A stretch of 64,000 bases of DNA from Limnospira fusiformis SAG 85.79. Lineage in GTDB: Bacteria > Cyanobacteriota > Cyanobacteriia > Cyanobacteriales > Microcoleaceae. Made by a program: the position numbers and the translations under genes. The stretch covers positions 5,523,363-5,587,362 of the forward strand of contig NZ_CP051185.1 in assembly GCF_012516315.1 (NCBI RefSeq), in the 5' to 3' direction. This document shows positions 9,410-18,300 of the stretch, in pieces. The notes under the pieces were generated by a model. The model was given only the letters and a program-made list of their open reading frames with translations. It searched no databases and was not told the origin of the DNA. Every line of letters begins with the position of its first letter. The first letter of the stretch is position 1.

Positions 9410-9691
9410 CTACTCGTCAGGTTCTATGGTACTGGTCAAGCCATGATTTTTTAAAGTTTCACAATAAAACTCAGCGTGTTCGAGGGCGCAGGTAATCACC
9501 AAAGCCAAGCCATTAGTGTGAGCCTCCATCATAATACTAACAGCTTGGGGTTGAGTCAGGCCGGGAACGGTACTCATCAGCACTTGTACCACATACTCCA
9601 TGGGGTTATAGTCATCATTATGGAGCAGAACCCGATAGCGTGGTGCTAACTTCCGATTTGTGGAAGTCTTTTCTACGGTTTGGGTTGACAC
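9410..9691 (-). CDS. clpS: ATP-dependent Clp protease adaptor ClpS
   Basis: The protein has the ClpS core RYRVLLHNDDYNPMEYVVQV with the N-degron-binding residues, then the helix region TQPQAVSIMMEAHTNGLALV and CALEHAEFY. ClpS delivers N-end-rule substrates to ClpAP/ClpCP in the cytosol. I chose the GTG at 9691 (protein VSTQTVEKTS...), because a GGAGGAG ribosome-binding site lies just upstream; this gives 93 residues, the normal family length. A longer frame reaches 9763, but its extra N-terminus is unlike ClpS. Confidence 0.88.
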   Translation of the reverse strand: MSTQTVEKTSTNRKLAPRYRVLLHNDDYNPMEYVVQVLMSTVPGLTQPQAVSIMMEAHTNGLALVITCALEHAEFYCETLKNHGLTSTIEPDE

Positions 9692-9963
9692 AGAACCATC
9701 TCCTCCGTTTACAAAGTTACAGTGATCGGGGAATTTATCGATACCAAAGCAGACCAAAGCCATAATCAGACCATCAGGCTATTGAAGGCTGGCTAGACTC
9801 AGCCCAATTCCTGATCAAATTGACAATAACTTGGCGAGGCGCTGCTAACTAATAGCTTAACAAGCGTCTCCCATTGAGTGCAACCCAGAAGTCCGAACTC
9901 ACCAGATACAACTAGAATGGTTAATAATAAGATGGATACAGTGATCAGCCGAAACCATCATTT

Positions 9964-11436
9964 ATGCAGAATAGTACATTACTCCTAACCAAAGAACTCC
10001 CTAACCTGACCTACTCCCCCCTACTAGACCGCTTTGATGACAGTTGGGAAGCGCCCCTGTCTACCCTCCTAGGCTTAGGACGCGCTGCTGGGGCTGACCT
10101 GGTAGAATTTTTCCTAGAGCGCAATAATGTGATCAGTTGCTTGGCTGAAGATGACGGCATTACCGGGGTTTCCCCAAGTCTGTCTTTAGGGGCGGGTATT
10201 CGCGTATTTAAGGGAAATGCAGATTGTTATGTGAGTACCAATGATTTATCCTTTAGCGGCTTGCGTGCAGCCCTGGAAAAAGCCTTATCCATCATGGGTT
10301 TACAGCTTCCTGGAGCGGTGGGATTTGTTCCTTCGGTCAATTTGGAACTATTGCGGGATTACGCGACCTCTAAGGGCAAAGAAAGCTGGCTGGCTCAATG
10401 TAGTTCGATGCAAGAGATGGGCGATATCCTGTTGGCAGCTAACGCTCAACTACTCAAAAAGGCTAACCACGTTCAATCTCGGCGTTCGTCCTATTTCCGA
10501 GATTGGCAAGAGGTTCTGGTAGCCTGTAGTGATGGCACTTTTGCGCGGGATGTGCGATTGACTCAATCTCAGGTTTCGTCGATAATTAGTGCAGATGGCG
10601 AACATCGCTGTTCTATCAGTAAACGTGGCGGTAGTACCAGTCGCCCGGATTGGTTGCGGACTTGGGACTATGAAACTGATGCGGAAGATATGGCAGAATC
10701 TGCGGGTAAAATGCTTTATGCGGATTATGTCGAGTCTGGCTATTATCCTGTGGTGATGGCTAACCGCTTCGGTGGGGTGATTTTCCACGAAGCCTGTGGG
10801 CATTTACTGGAAACTACCGCTATTGAAACGAAAACAACTCCTTTTGCTGATAAGAAGGGTGAGAAAATTGCCCACGAAAATCTGACGGCTTGGGATGAGG
10901 GTCTGTCGGAGCAGGCATTTGGCACTATCGATATGGATGATGAGGGAATGCCTGCCCAGCGTACTCTCTTAATTGAAAATGGTATCCTGAAAAATTTTCT
11001 GTGCGATCGCGCTGGGGAAAGACGCACGGGAAATCCCAGAACCGGAAGCGGTCGCCGCCAAAACTACACCTATTCACCAGCCAGCCGGATGCGTAATACT
11101 TATATTGCGCCCGGTGAGTATTCTGTTGATGACCTATTTGCATCAGTCGATCGCGGTTTGTACTGTAAAAAAATGGGTGGCGGTAGTGTCGGCGATACCG
11201 GAAAGTTTAACTTTGCGGTGGAAGAGGCTTATCTCATCGAAAATGGTAAACTTACTAAGCCTCTCAAGGGTGCAACTTTAATCGGTTACGCTACGGAAAT
11301 TATGAACAATATTTCTATGTCTTCCCAGGATATCGGACTGGCGGCGGGGTTCTGCGGTTCGGTCAGCGGTAGCGTCTATGTGACGGTCGGACAACCTCAT
11401 ATTAAGGTTGATGGTATTACTGTGGGAGGAAGATAA
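9964..11436 (+). CDS. tldD: Metalloprotease TldD
   Basis: This 490-residue protein carries the TldD zinc motif [14 protein letters not shown] (HExxxH) near residue 275. It also has the family blocks [19 protein letters not shown] and [19 protein letters not shown] and ends with a glycine-rich strand. TldD is the active subunit of the TldD/TldE heterodimer, a cytosolic protease that degrades unfolded peptides and matures some ribosomally made peptides. tldE follows 123 bp downstream in the same direction, the usual pairing. The start sits at the end of an AT-rich promoter-like stretch (9900-9960). Confidence 0.92.
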   Translation: MQNSTLLLTKELPNLTYSPLLDRFDDSWEAPLSTLLGLGRAAGADLVEFFLERNNVISCLAEDDGITGVSPSLSLGAGIRVFKGNADCYVSTNDLSFSGLRAALEKALSIMGLQLPGAVGFVPSVNLELLRDYATSKGKESWLAQCSSMQEMGDILLAANAQLLKKANHVQSRRSSYFRDWQEVLVACSDGTFARDVRLTQSQVSSIISADGEHRCSISKRGGSTSRPDWLRTWDYETDAEDMAESAGKMLYADYVESGYYPVVMANRFGGVIFHEACGHLLETTAIETKTTPFADKKGEKIAHENLTAWDEGLSEQAFGTIDMDDEGMPAQRTLLIENGILKNFLCDRAGERRTGNPRTGSGRRQNYTYSPASRMRNTYIAPGEYSVDDLFASVDRGLYCKKMGGGSVGDTGKFNFAVEEAYLIENGKLTKPLKGATLIGYATEIMNNISMSSQDIGLAAGFCGSVSGSVYVTVGQPHIKVDGITVGGR

Positions 11437-11559
11437 ATTGCTGGGTCGGGTGGCGGGTGTGATCAATTTTTCGATCTTCCCTTAACCCGGTTCGACAATG
11501 TTCTGGGAATTTGAGTTGCTTTGGTGAAACAGTAATTAGAAAAAACAGCGATTAATTAG

Positions 11560-12906
11560 ATGATGAATACTGACAGTTTGATTAGTGAAGTTAAAGATTC
11601 GGCGAGTAAATTGGGAATCGGCAAGTTTGATGTGTTTGGTGCGACGGTAGAATCGAGTAGCGCTCAGGTTAATCAAGGGGTTCCTAAACAGGTGAAAGCG
11701 TCGAATCGTTCTAGTATTATGGTGAGGGTCTGGAATGAGGATGGCACTCTGGGGGTGACTTCTACTAATGACACGACCCCCAAGGGTTTGGAGTTGGCTT
11801 TGCAAACGGCATCGGAAGCTAGTAGCTTTGGCGCGAAAGAACATATACCTGATTTTAGTCCTTTGGCTACTTCTCCGGTAGAAGACATGGGCGATCGCAC
11901 TGCGGAAGCAGCCCCTATGGATACGCTGTTAGAAACTTTACTGGAGGCGGAAAATAAGTTATTAAATAGCCATCCTGCTATTGTGGGGGTTCCCTATAAT
12001 GGGTTGTCACAACGGGATTTAGTCCGGTTTTATGTGAACAGCGAGGGGGCTTTACGACAAGAACATCTTTCTTATGCCTCGATTTATCTATATAGCAAGA
12101 CTGAAGAAGATGGTAAAAAGCCTCGCAGTGCGGGTGCTTACCGTTTGGGTCGTAGCTTGGAAGGGTTGGATATTGAGGGATGCTTACAGGAAACTTCGGA
12201 GAAAACTATCAGCCATTTGAACTATGAAAAGATTAAATCTGGGCGCTATTTGGTGATGTTTTCCCCAGAGGCTTTTTTGAGTATATTGGCGGGGTTTTCT
12301 AATATTTTTAATGCCCAAAATGTCTTGGATCGCCAGAGTTTGTCTACGGTGGAATCAATTGGGACGGCGATCGCTTCTCCGATGTTATCGGTTAGTGATT
12401 ACGAATTGCACCCGACAAATATCGCAGCGACTACCTTTGATAGTGAGGGAACACCGAGGGGAGAAGTGGCACTAATTAAGGAGGGTATATTAACTCATTT
12501 TCTCCATAGTTCCATTACCGCCCGCCGCCTGAATGCTCAACCTACCGGTAATGGTAATATGGGGGCGAAAGTGTCGGTGAGTCCGAATTTCTTTTGTGTG
12601 GCTCCGGGGACAGGTGAAAATAGCGAATCCTACAACATTAATACTGCTGATAATGTGATCTGGATTGATGAGTTGCACGCCCTCCATTCGGGAGTACAAT
12701 CTATACAAGGCTCGTTTTCTTTACCCTTTGATGGTTGGATGATTAAAGGAGGCGATCGCATTAGTATTGAGTCCGCTACCGTGGCTGGAGATATTAAACA
12801 ACTACTCAAGTCTATTGTCTGTGTGGAATCAGAAGTTAAACTCACAGATGGCGGCGTTTCTCCTCGGGTTTGGGTGGAAGGATTATCGATTACCGGGGAA
12901 GGATGA
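11560..12906 (+). CDS. tldE: TldE/PmbA, non-catalytic partner of TldD
   Basis: This 448-residue protein is homologous to TldD but lacks the HExxxH motif, as expected for TldE (PmbA). Family features visible are SSIMVRVWNEDGTLGVTSTN at the N-terminus, a central GRYLVMFSPEAFLSIL block, and the C-terminal DNVIWIDELHALHSGVQS with PFDGWMIKGGDRI. It forms the substrate-cradling half of the TldD/E protease. Two adjacent ATG codons open the gene; either could be used. The stop codon overlaps the start of the EamA transporter gene (ATGA at 12903-12906), so the three genes probably form one operon. Confidence 0.9.
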   Translation: MMNTDSLISEVKDSASKLGIGKFDVFGATVESSSAQVNQGVPKQVKASNRSSIMVRVWNEDGTLGVTSTNDTTPKGLELALQTASEASSFGAKEHIPDFSPLATSPVEDMGDRTAEAAPMDTLLETLLEAENKLLNSHPAIVGVPYNGLSQRDLVRFYVNSEGALRQEHLSYASIYLYSKTEEDGKKPRSAGAYRLGRSLEGLDIEGCLQETSEKTISHLNYEKIKSGRYLVMFSPEAFLSILAGFSNIFNAQNVLDRQSLSTVESIGTAIASPMLSVSDYELHPTNIAATTFDSEGTPRGEVALIKEGILTHFLHSSITARRLNAQPTGNGNMGAKVSVSPNFFCVAPGTGENSESYNINTADNVIWIDELHALHSGVQSIQGSFSLPFDGWMIKGGDRISIESATVAGDIKQLLKSIVCVESEVKLTDGGVSPRVWVEGLSITGEG

Positions 12907-13805
12907 TATTGACCCAATTTACCGGGGAAATTTCGGCTCTAGTGGCGGCGTTATTTTGGGCGATCGCATCAGTGATTTATGCTAATGTCGGCACCAAAAT
13001 CCCGCCCCTGGGTTTGAACCTCATTAAAGGCGGAATTGCGATCGGTCTATTATTGCTCACCATCACCTTCCAGTCAGGGGGTGAATTACCCGAATTTTCC
13101 CCCTGGGTATTCGGCTTGCTTCCCCTCAGCGGCATCATCGGTATAGGTATCGGAGACACCGCCTTTTTTACCACCCTCAATTGTTTAGGTCCTCGGCGCG
13201 CCTTGCTGCTAGAAACCCTCGCCCCTCCCCTAACCGCATTAATTGCCTTCATATTTTTGGGGGAAAGACTCTCTCTCACCGCGTGGGGAGGCATCTTTAT
13301 CACCGTGTTAGGTATCGCCTGGGTAATTACCGAACAAGCGCCGGAAACCCTCGGAATACCCCTAAGATTAACTCGCGGCTTAGTGTTTGGGAGCATTGCC
13401 GCCTTATCCCAGTCCACCGGAGCCATTTTATCCCATTTGGCACTCACCCAAAGCGGCATCAGTCCCCTGTGGAGTACCTTATTAAGAATTTTAGGCGGTG
13501 TGGCGGTCCTGCTTTTAGCCCTACCAATTCAGCGGTTATCTCCCCTCGCCTTAGTCAAACCTTTGCGATCGCGCCGGGTGTTGGGAATCATTATTGTGGC
13601 GACATTTTTCGGCACTTATTTGGGGATTTGGTTACAGCAAACCGCCCTCAAATTTACCGCCGCCGGAATTGCCCAAACTCTCACTTCTACCAGTCCGCTG
13701 TTTGTGTTACCGATCGCCATAGCCATGGGAGAAACTATCAGTTTCCGCGCCTTTTTAGGGGCATTAGTCGCCATTTTCGGCGTGGCGATGTTATTTTTAG
13801 CCTGA
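12903..13805 (+). CDS. EamA/DMT family transporter
   Basis: This 300-residue protein, started at the ATG overlapping the tldE stop, has ten hydrophobic segments arranged as two EamA repeats (ALVAALFWAIASVIYANVGT in the first and SIAALSQSTGAILSHLALTQ in the second). Drug/metabolite transporters of this type move small metabolites across the inner membrane; the substrate cannot be predicted. An upstream in-frame start at 12870 exists but lies inside tldE and adds non-conserved residues. Translational coupling to tldE through ATGA suggests shared expression, though a functional link is not obvious. Confidence 0.82.
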   Translation: MILTQFTGEISALVAALFWAIASVIYANVGTKIPPLGLNLIKGGIAIGLLLLTITFQSGGELPEFSPWVFGLLPLSGIIGIGIGDTAFFTTLNCLGPRRALLLETLAPPLTALIAFIFLGERLSLTAWGGIFITVLGIAWVITEQAPETLGIPLRLTRGLVFGSIAALSQSTGAILSHLALTQSGISPLWSTLLRILGGVAVLLLALPIQRLSPLALVKPLRSRRVLGIIIVATFFGTYLGIWLQQTALKFTAAGIAQTLTSTSPLFVLPIAIAMGETISFRAFLGALVAIFGVAMLFLA

Positions 13806-13906
13806 GAAACCTTCTCTTTCCAGTAGCCGCAATAACCCGGTTTCTGATGTCAAATACTGCCAAAGCCCGGATCAACTCTCCGGGCGGGAGTTAGGCACGA
13901 AGTAAA

Positions 13907-14422
13907 TCAATCACACAATTGAAATTGAGCTAATTCTGTAGGTAGGTTGGAAGAATGGGGAACTTTGACACCACGAGGCGCTAGGATACCCATACCAAAA
14001 ACACAACCATCTTCAGCACTACAATCAGTCATTCTTAGGGATAGTTCGTAGTCATCCTCAAATGGAGGCTCAAAGGAAACAACTGAGACTAAATCTTCGT
14101 GAAATTCCAGCACTTCCCCACTCATGGTTTTGACTCGTAACTCCACATCGGCGCAATTTTCATCGCAATAGCCGACAAAAAGATACTCGATAGAAGGATC
14201 AAGTCTGAGGGTTAACGGTGCGCTAACTCTCGCGGGCCCTTTGCCAATTACGGGCCAGAATGCTAACTCGAAACCGTCTCTTCCCGCCTCCTCAACCACA
14301 TCTCTCAGTTTGCAGACAACTGTTCTTTGTTGGTCTGTCAGATCCCTGGCTAGGGCTGTCCCTAGGAGTGCAGTACCGAGCAACATAATAATTCCCGGTA
14401 GATAATAGTGTTTCCGTTTCAT
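13907..14422 (-). CDS. Secreted protein of unknown function (171 aa)
   Basis: The protein begins with a clear signal peptide: MKRK, then a hydrophobic stretch ending LLGTALARD. The mature part has paired cysteines (IEYLFVGYCDENCADVELRV and TDCSAEDGCVFGMG) that could form disulfides in the periplasm, and a predicted beta-rich composition. It ends in a Cys-containing tail. I do not recognise a domain family. It lies alone between convergent and same-strand neighbours with its own promoter region. Confidence 0.6.
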   Translation of the reverse strand: MKRKHYYLPGIIMLLGTALLGTALARDLTDQQRTVVCKLRDVVEEAGRDGFELAFWPVIGKGPARVSAPLTLRLDPSIEYLFVGYCDENCADVELRVKTMSGEVLEFHEDLVSVVSFEPPFEDDYELSLRMTDCSAEDGCVFGMGILAPRGVKVPHSSNLPTELAQFQLCD

Positions 14423-14554
14423 TGATATCCTCTGGGAAGGGATGGTGATTAAGGGAATTTCAGAAATAATTGGAGAATATCACATTTTAGCGCGATCGCC
14501 TATAGATAGTTTATCTGTCCGTTACCCCTAGCTCTAAATTAGATTCAATTTAAG

Positions 14555-15217
14555 TTACCATTCCTCCAGCCATGCTTTCATTTGTGCAATTTCTGCCTCC
14601 TGTGAGGTCAAAATGTCTTCCGCTAAGGATTGCATTTCTGGGCGATCTGATTTTTCTTGTAAGCCTTTAGCCATCACTAAAGCACCTTCATGATGAGGAA
14701 TCATCGCTTTGAGAAAACGCCGATCAAACTCATCATCTGCTTCGCCTAAATCCATATCCATCCGCATAGCACTGATTTGTTGCGGAGACATTTCCATCAT
14801 GTGATTCATTTGATTATTCCAAGCCATTGGTGTATCTGGTGCGTCTGGATACCAGGCTTGTCGCCACTCCCTCATTTGGGCAATTTCTGTGGCTTGAGCT
14901 TGAATTATTTCTACTGCTAAATTTTGCAATTCCGGTCTGTCTGATTTCCCTAAAACTTCCTGTGCCATAATAATTGCACCTTCATGATGAGGAATCATCG
15001 CATCAATAAAGCGTAGGTCGTAGTTTTCATCTGCTGGCCCTAAATCCATATCAGCATGATCCATACCTCCATGATCCATGGTTGGTACGGTTTCACCAGT
15101 GATCTCTATGGGTTCCTCTATGGACGGAGGTACGGAATCACAACCCGCAATTAATCCCAATATGGCTATCAAACTCCAGGTTGATTTTCGGAAATTCGCA
15201 TTCATTAACTTTCTCAC
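14555..15217 (-). CDS. DUF305 lipoprotein with two histidine/methionine-rich repeats
   Basis: This 220-residue protein has a lipoprotein signal (LIAILGLIAGCDS, lipobox cysteine near residue 26). It has two DUF305 copies, each with a D-x-RF-x-x-AMIPHHEGA core (near residues 68-85 and 159-176), separated by a Met/His-rich linker (NQMNHMMEM). DUF305 proteins in cyanobacteria include periplasmic copper-binding proteins of the CopM type; the Met, His and Asp clusters fit metal binding at the cell envelope. A later start, ATGAACGCG... at 15205, is equally plausible and removes four residues. Copper handling is inference from the family. Confidence 0.8.
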   Translation of the reverse strand: MRKLMNANFRKSTWSLIAILGLIAGCDSVPPSIEEPIEITGETVPTMDHGGMDHADMDLGPADENYDLRFIDAMIPHHEGAIIMAQEVLGKSDRPELQNLAVEIIQAQATEIAQMREWRQAWYPDAPDTPMAWNNQMNHMMEMSPQQISAMRMDMDLGEADDEFDRRFLKAMIPHHEGALVMAKGLQEKSDRPEMQSLAEDILTSQEAEIAQMKAWLEEW

Positions 15218-15315
15218 CGATAACTATCTTAAACTCCCCCCCAATTATAAACTCTCTAGTCAACAGGAGAGTCAAGGAATAGATATCATAGCAAATGTTT
15301 ACCTAACATCTGGGA

Positions 15316-18300
15316 TTAATCAATCGGTAGACAGATGCGGAATTCGGAACCTTGATCGATTTCGGACTCTACCTCTAAACTTCCTTGATGCTTATTAACC
15401 ACAATTTGACGAGCGATCGCTAATCCCAAACCCGTACCTTTTCCTACTCCTTTAGTGGTAAATAAATAATCAAAAATTTGGGACTTTAGTGCCTCTGGCA
15501 TTCCGGAACCATTATCTCCAATCCGAATCTCTACGGAATTTTTCTCAGGCAAAACCTGGGTAGAAATGGTAATAATTTGATGATTGATTTTGAGACTCTC
15601 AAAGGTTGAAGTCATGGCGACTTCATCTAAAACATCGATCGCATTAGCCAAAATATTCATAAAAACTTGGTTGATTTGACCGGGAAAACACTTGATTTGA
15701 GGTAAATTGCCATAGTTTTTGACGATATCAATAGCGGGTCGATGTTGATTAGCCTTGAGGCGATGTTTGAGAATTAACAAAGTGCTATCAATACCTTGGT
15801 GAATATCGCAGGAAACTTGATGATCTAGATCCGCTCTGGAAAAAATCCTTAAACTGGTGCTAATATCTTTAATGCGATCGCACCCCAGTTTCATCGATTC
15901 TAACATTTTTGGCAAATCTTCTAAATGATACTCAATCTCTAATTCCTCATATTTAGCCACCATGTCTTCCCCAGGATCAACAAACTTTTCCTGATATAGT
16001 TGCAGATATTCACTCAGAGACTGCACGGATTTAATCGCCTCGTTAATATTACCATGAATAAAGCCGACCGGATTATTAATTTCGTGAGCTACGCCAGCAA
16101 TTAAATTCCCCAAGGCTGACATTTTTTCCCCTTGAATTAATTGCAGTTGCGACTGTTTAATTTGTTCCACATAATCTTGGGACTGTTGATATAAACGAGC
16201 ATTTTCTAGGGAAATAGCCGCCTGAGTGCAAAGCAAGTTCACAACCACTAGGCGATCGCTCGTAAATACACCACTGATCCGACGATTTTCTAGGCTCAAA
16301 ACTCCCACCAAATTACCCTGATTTAAAATCGGTAAACATAACATACTCTTAGGTTTTCGTCCCTGTAAATACTTATCAATTACAGGTAAATCCGTTTGCA
16401 TATCATCAATAACTACTACTTTCTTAGTATTTTTCACATAATTAATCAGTTTGACTGGGACCTTAGTAGTTTCGCTCAAAAGTTCCCCACAAAGTTCCGT
16501 ATTTCGGGGAGTAGCAAGCGATCGCACTAGCCAATTTCCATCAGGGTTAGGCAAAATTAAAGCACAGCGTGAAGCCCCAGAATTTTGCAAAATAATCTTA
16601 GTGAGTTGCTGCAAAAGTTCCTCTAATTGAATCGTACTAGAGATGGCCTGGGCTGCTTTTAAAATCGCTGAAAAATCCAGCAAATTATTAATACTCGAAC
16701 CCGACGAACGATTACTCGATGTAGATGTGTGAGTTGAAATACTCGGAGTAACCACAGTTGCTAAAGTCGCCATAGGAGTTAAATTAGATCCCGTCGCTTC
16801 TAAAATAGGTTTTAGTAAGTTAGGATAGGTATTTTCCAACTGCTCAGTTTTAGCTTTTGCGCCCCACCTCGCATAACAATAATAGGCTTCCTGCATATAA
16901 ACCATTGCCAACTTTTCTTTACCCCAATTCAGATAAAACTTAGCCGCTAGTTCATTAGCTAAAGCCTCCTCTTGGATAAATTCGTGTTTTTTGGCTCCTA
17001 AAATTGCCTGGTCATATAAATTTATAGCCTCAACTTTTTGATCTAAAACTCGACATTTTTCCGCCTCGATTAAATCCAGCTTATGCTGATGATTCATTGG
17101 TGCATAATATGCCCAGTGACCTAAATGCTGTTGATTCTCTTCTACACGCTGCCACAATTCTGATTTCTGTTCATGTTCGGGAGCATAAATGCCTAAAGCC
17201 GTGAGGGAATCATAGAAATAAAATCCGGGAATGCTAATCATACCAGCACCACCAATTAAATATTTTTTAGCCTCAATTGCATAAGTTTCAGCTAATTTGA
17301 GTTCTGCAAATAAATAGGAAAGCATCATTTTATATAGATAAAATATATACAATCCCAGCACATCATGACTATCAGTAATGCGAGGCAAAATTTCTGTTTC
17401 TTCCATCGCTTCACCTGATAAAATGTGAGGGTTGACTGCTAACCCCAATAAATTTAAAGTAGACTGCCAATAAATTCCACAGTAATTGGCAGTGGTTATT
17501 TGATTCAATCGTTGTAAAGCGTTATAGTATCCAGATGACTGCTTTTCCAAGGTGACTAGAGTTTCACCACCCCAAAATGAGTTGAGGCAAAAGGTTTGAG
17601 CGCAATATCCAGCTTGTTCATGATTGCCAATTTCTAAGGCTTCTTTATAGCTGTCTTGTAGAAGATAAACTACGGTTTTAAGATGGTTTTTTCTGTGTAA
17701 AATAAATAAACATACTACATGAGTAACTTCTGGTTTTGCGGTTTTGATGTCTAATTTTTTCACTAATGTTAGCGCCAATTGACCAAACTTCAAACCTCTA
17801 TCTATATCTTGTAAGAGATTACAACAAATTACTCCATAACAGGCATAACTAAAGGCGGAAGCTGATGTATTGCCATATTCAATTGATAGCTTAACTCCTA
17901 AAGAAATAAACACGGGAAATAAGGGAGGTTTGCAGATATAAGCGACGGGAATCATACTATTGGCTATCTGCAAAATCGCGATTTTTTCTAGATCTGTCAT
18001 TAAGGGTAGGTTAACTAAGTCGTCAATATCGCGATCGCCAATGAGTTCGATAACTTCTGCAACTACTTGGTTAATATCGTTTGGGGTGGGATTTGCTGGG
18101 TAATTTACACCCATATTTTGCAGAAACTCTTGACCAATATCAATAGCCTGACTTAGCTGATTTTGAGCCACATTTGCTTGAATTTTAATCCGGTAAACAT
18201 CCACTTTTTCTACCCACTTTTTACCATGAGACATCACCTCATCAATAAAAGTGTTCATAGTCTCAAAATCACCGGACAAGGCAGCTAATTCCGCCCCCAA